From Anaerolineae bacterium (lineage in GTDB: Bacteria; Chloroflexota; Anaerolineae; CG2-30-64-16): a stretch of DNA of 7,510 nt. The stretch covers positions 1 through 7,510 of the forward strand of contig JALOOE010000356.1 in the NCBI GenBank assembly GCA_025454565.1, written 5' to 3'. The notes beneath the pieces were generated by a model that saw only the letters and a program-made list of their open reading frames with translations, searched no databases and was not told the origin of the DNA. Shown piece by piece: positions 6,440-7,510 of the stretch. Numbering within the stretch: position 1 is the stretch's first letter; every line of letters begins with the position of its first letter. The position numbers and the translations under genes were made by a program.

Positions 6440-7192
6440 ATGGACGGCGACGCCGGCTTCGCCGGGGTCTACGATGCGATCTACGCCGGCCCGGCATTCC
6501 TCGCCGCGCAACTGGCATTCCTGGACAGCGCGTTCTCTGGCATATCCGGCCCGCTTCTGGATGCCGGCTGCGGCACAGGCCGGCATCTGGTGCCGCTCAG
6601 CAAGCGGGGCTATCGTGTTGTTGGGGTGGACATCAGTCCGGCGATGCTGGGCGTGGCACGCGCCAGTCTGACGGAAGCGGGGTTGGATGGCGCGCTCGTG
6701 CGGGGCGACCTGCGCTCGCTGCCGTTCGGTCCCGTTTTCGGCGGCAGCCTCTGCCTGGACTCGCCGCTGGCGCTGATCCTGGCGGACGATGGGCTGGCCG
6801 CTGCGTTGACAGCGTTGCATCGGTCACTGTGCTCAAACGGTGTGCTCGTAGCCGAGATCTTCGACTATGTGGGCACGTTGGGCGCTGAACCGATTGCGCC
6901 CTGGACAAGCAGCGTCCCTGCGCTGCGCGGGCAGATTGCCATTCGGGAGTCGCACCGCTTCGACCAGGCGGCTGGCATCTGGGAGATGACGCAGGAGTTC
7001 GCCGTGCGGCGGGCCGCGCGGCGCGAATCTTTCGCGATCACCCATCGGCTGCGCATGCGATCGGCCGATGCCTATGCCGCGGCGCTGGAAGCCGCAGGCT
7101 TTCGCGTGGAGGAGTTGCTGGCGCGCTATCCCGGCACGCCCGTCGAGTCGCTATCTGAGCGGCGCATGATCTTCGTCGCTCGCCGCTCCTGA
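6440..7192 (+). CDS. class I SAM-dependent methyltransferase, substrate unknown
   Basis: A 250-residue Rossmann-fold methyltransferase of the Methyltransf_11/25 type. Motif I is LLDAGCGTGRHLVPL around D41; the acidic ribose-binding position is D64 in VVGVDISPAMLGVAR; a GDLRSLPF segment follows, as in UbiE-like enzymes, then LHRSLCSNGVLVAEIFDY. The C-terminal part (EFAVRRAARRESFAITHRLRM... AAALEAAGFRVEEL) is the usual substrate-binding and final-strand region. No transmembrane segment or signal is visible. The start at 6440 gives MDGDAGFAGVYDAIYAG, whose VYDAIY resembles the FDxxY motif that precedes motif I in such enzymes. It is the last gene of the coupled set and directly follows the MocA domain, but nothing in the sequence shows a role in Mo-cofactor chemistry; the methyl acceptor cannot be deduced. 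Confidence 0.85.
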   Translation: MDGDAGFAGVYDAIYAGPAFLAAQLAFLDSAFSGISGPLLDAGCGTGRHLVPLSKRGYRVVGVDISPAMLGVARASLTEAGLDGALVRGDLRSLPFGPVFGGSLCLDSPLALILADDGLAAALTALHRSLCSNGVLVAEIFDYVGTLGAEPIAPWTSSVPALRGQIAIRESHRFDQAAGIWEMTQEFAVRRAARRESFAITHRLRMRSADAYAAALEAAGFRVEELLARYPGTPVESLSERRMIFVARRS

Positions 7193-7215
7193 TGCTTTCT
7201 GTTGGGTGCGGCCAA

Positions 7216-7245
7216 TTGACATCTCGCTCGATGGCAGGGTAAACT
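7216..7245 (+). promoter_or_regulatory. sigma70-type promoter for the last gene, leaderless arrangement
   Basis: TTGACA at 7216-7221 is a perfect -35 consensus. TAAACT at 7240-7245 matches the -10 consensus at four of six positions, with an 18-bp spacer. Transcription would start about 7251-7254, at or just before the ATG at 7254, leaving no room for a ribosome binding site. The 61-nt gap that holds it is AT-richer than its flanks and is the only real intergenic space in the window. I see no terminator hairpin in the gap between the upstream stop and this promoter. Confidence 0.6.
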
Positions 7246-7253
7246 GCCGCACC

Positions 7254-7510
7254 ATGACCGCTACATCGCTGCTCTTCAGCCTGGCCGGGTTGCGCACGCG
7301 CCTGGAATGCTCGCCAACAGATTTCGCCGCCGAGGTTCTCGCACGTTTCGACCCGTTCATCGGCCCGGACGATGGTGTGACGTCGGTGGAGTTCACTGCA
7401 CAGGTGACATTTGCGGGGGCGCAGGCGCACATCTCGGATGCCGATCTCCAGGTGCGGCTGGCCGGCGCCGAGTGTCGCTTCGACACCGCCGCCACCTCCG
7501 GCGAGCTATC
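7254..7510 (+). CDS. unrecognised protein, N-terminal 85 codons, cut by the window end
   Basis: An open frame runs from the ATG at 7254 to the window edge without a stop and with the GC-rich third positions seen in the other genes. It begins MTATSLLFSLAGLRTRLEC and continues through AAEVLARFDPFIGPDDG to alternating hydrophobic/polar stretches (VEFTAQVTF, AHISDADLQVRLAG) that suggest beta strands. No catalytic motif lies in the visible part. The start (FSLAGLRTRLEC followed by a short helix and a beta-rich part) loosely recalls the N-terminal region of HPr-kinase-like proteins, but I would not assign it on this. The preceding promoter indicates a transcription unit separate from the upstream operon, read from a leaderless message. 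Confidence 0.6.
   Translation, partial: MTATSLLFSLAGLRTRLECSPTDFAAEVLARFDPFIGPDDGVTSVEFTAQVTFAGAQAHISDADLQVRLAGAECRFDTAATSGEL

Overview
The window is a high-GC, almost fully coding, single-strand bacterial segment: every supported gene is on the + strand and junctions are tight or overlapping. Family content (a PMT-type membrane glycosyltransferase, a soluble-type gamma-glutamyltransferase, an RsmF-type rRNA m5C methyltransferase, and YqeB/YqeC/MocA accessory proteins of molybdenum hydroxylases), together with heptamer junk repeats of a kind I associate with Chloroflexota, suggests a Chloroflexota-like bacterium (Anaerolineae/Caldilineae-type). That assignment is inference, not something the sequence proves.

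Layout: 1-1176 is the 3' part of a PMT_2/GT39-like membrane glycosyltransferase, probably cut by the window edge. 1196-2836 is a gamma-glutamyltransferase-family proenzyme with a recognisable nucleophilic Thr. 2836-4241 is an RsmF-like 16S rRNA (cytosine-C5) methyltransferase. Its first about 35 codons are made of heptamer repeats, and its C-terminal RNA-binding domain is in a different frame from the catalytic domain (a frameshift/deletion near 3965). 4232-5080 is a YqeB (EF2563-family) protein carrying a perfect-to-near-perfect 18-bp triplication. 5080-6438 is a fusion of YqeC (P-loop, selenium-dependent hydroxylase accessory) with a MocA-type molybdopterin cytidylyltransferase. 6440-7192 is a class I SAM methyltransferase of unknown substrate. 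7193-7253 is a short intergenic stretch with a good -35/-10 promoter set so close to the next ATG (7254) that the transcript should be leaderless. 7254-7510 is the start of an unrecognised gene that runs off the window.

How it fits together: from 1196 to 7192 the genes are joined by TGATG overlaps (twice), a 10-nt overlap and a 1-nt gap, so they look like one translationally coupled operon, possibly extending back into the glycosyltransferase. The coherent functional core is yqeB-(yqeC-mocA), which in known systems matures the molybdenum cofactor of selenium-dependent molybdenum hydroxylases such as xanthine dehydrogenase-like enzymes. No hydroxylase structural gene, xdhC or selD is present in the window. 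I found no RNA gene, CRISPR array, insertion sequence, origin or attachment site. I see no clearly new system; the most notable items are the broken rRNA methyltransferase, the repeat-derived coding sequence, the YqeC-MocA fusion and the in-frame microrepeat in YqeB.
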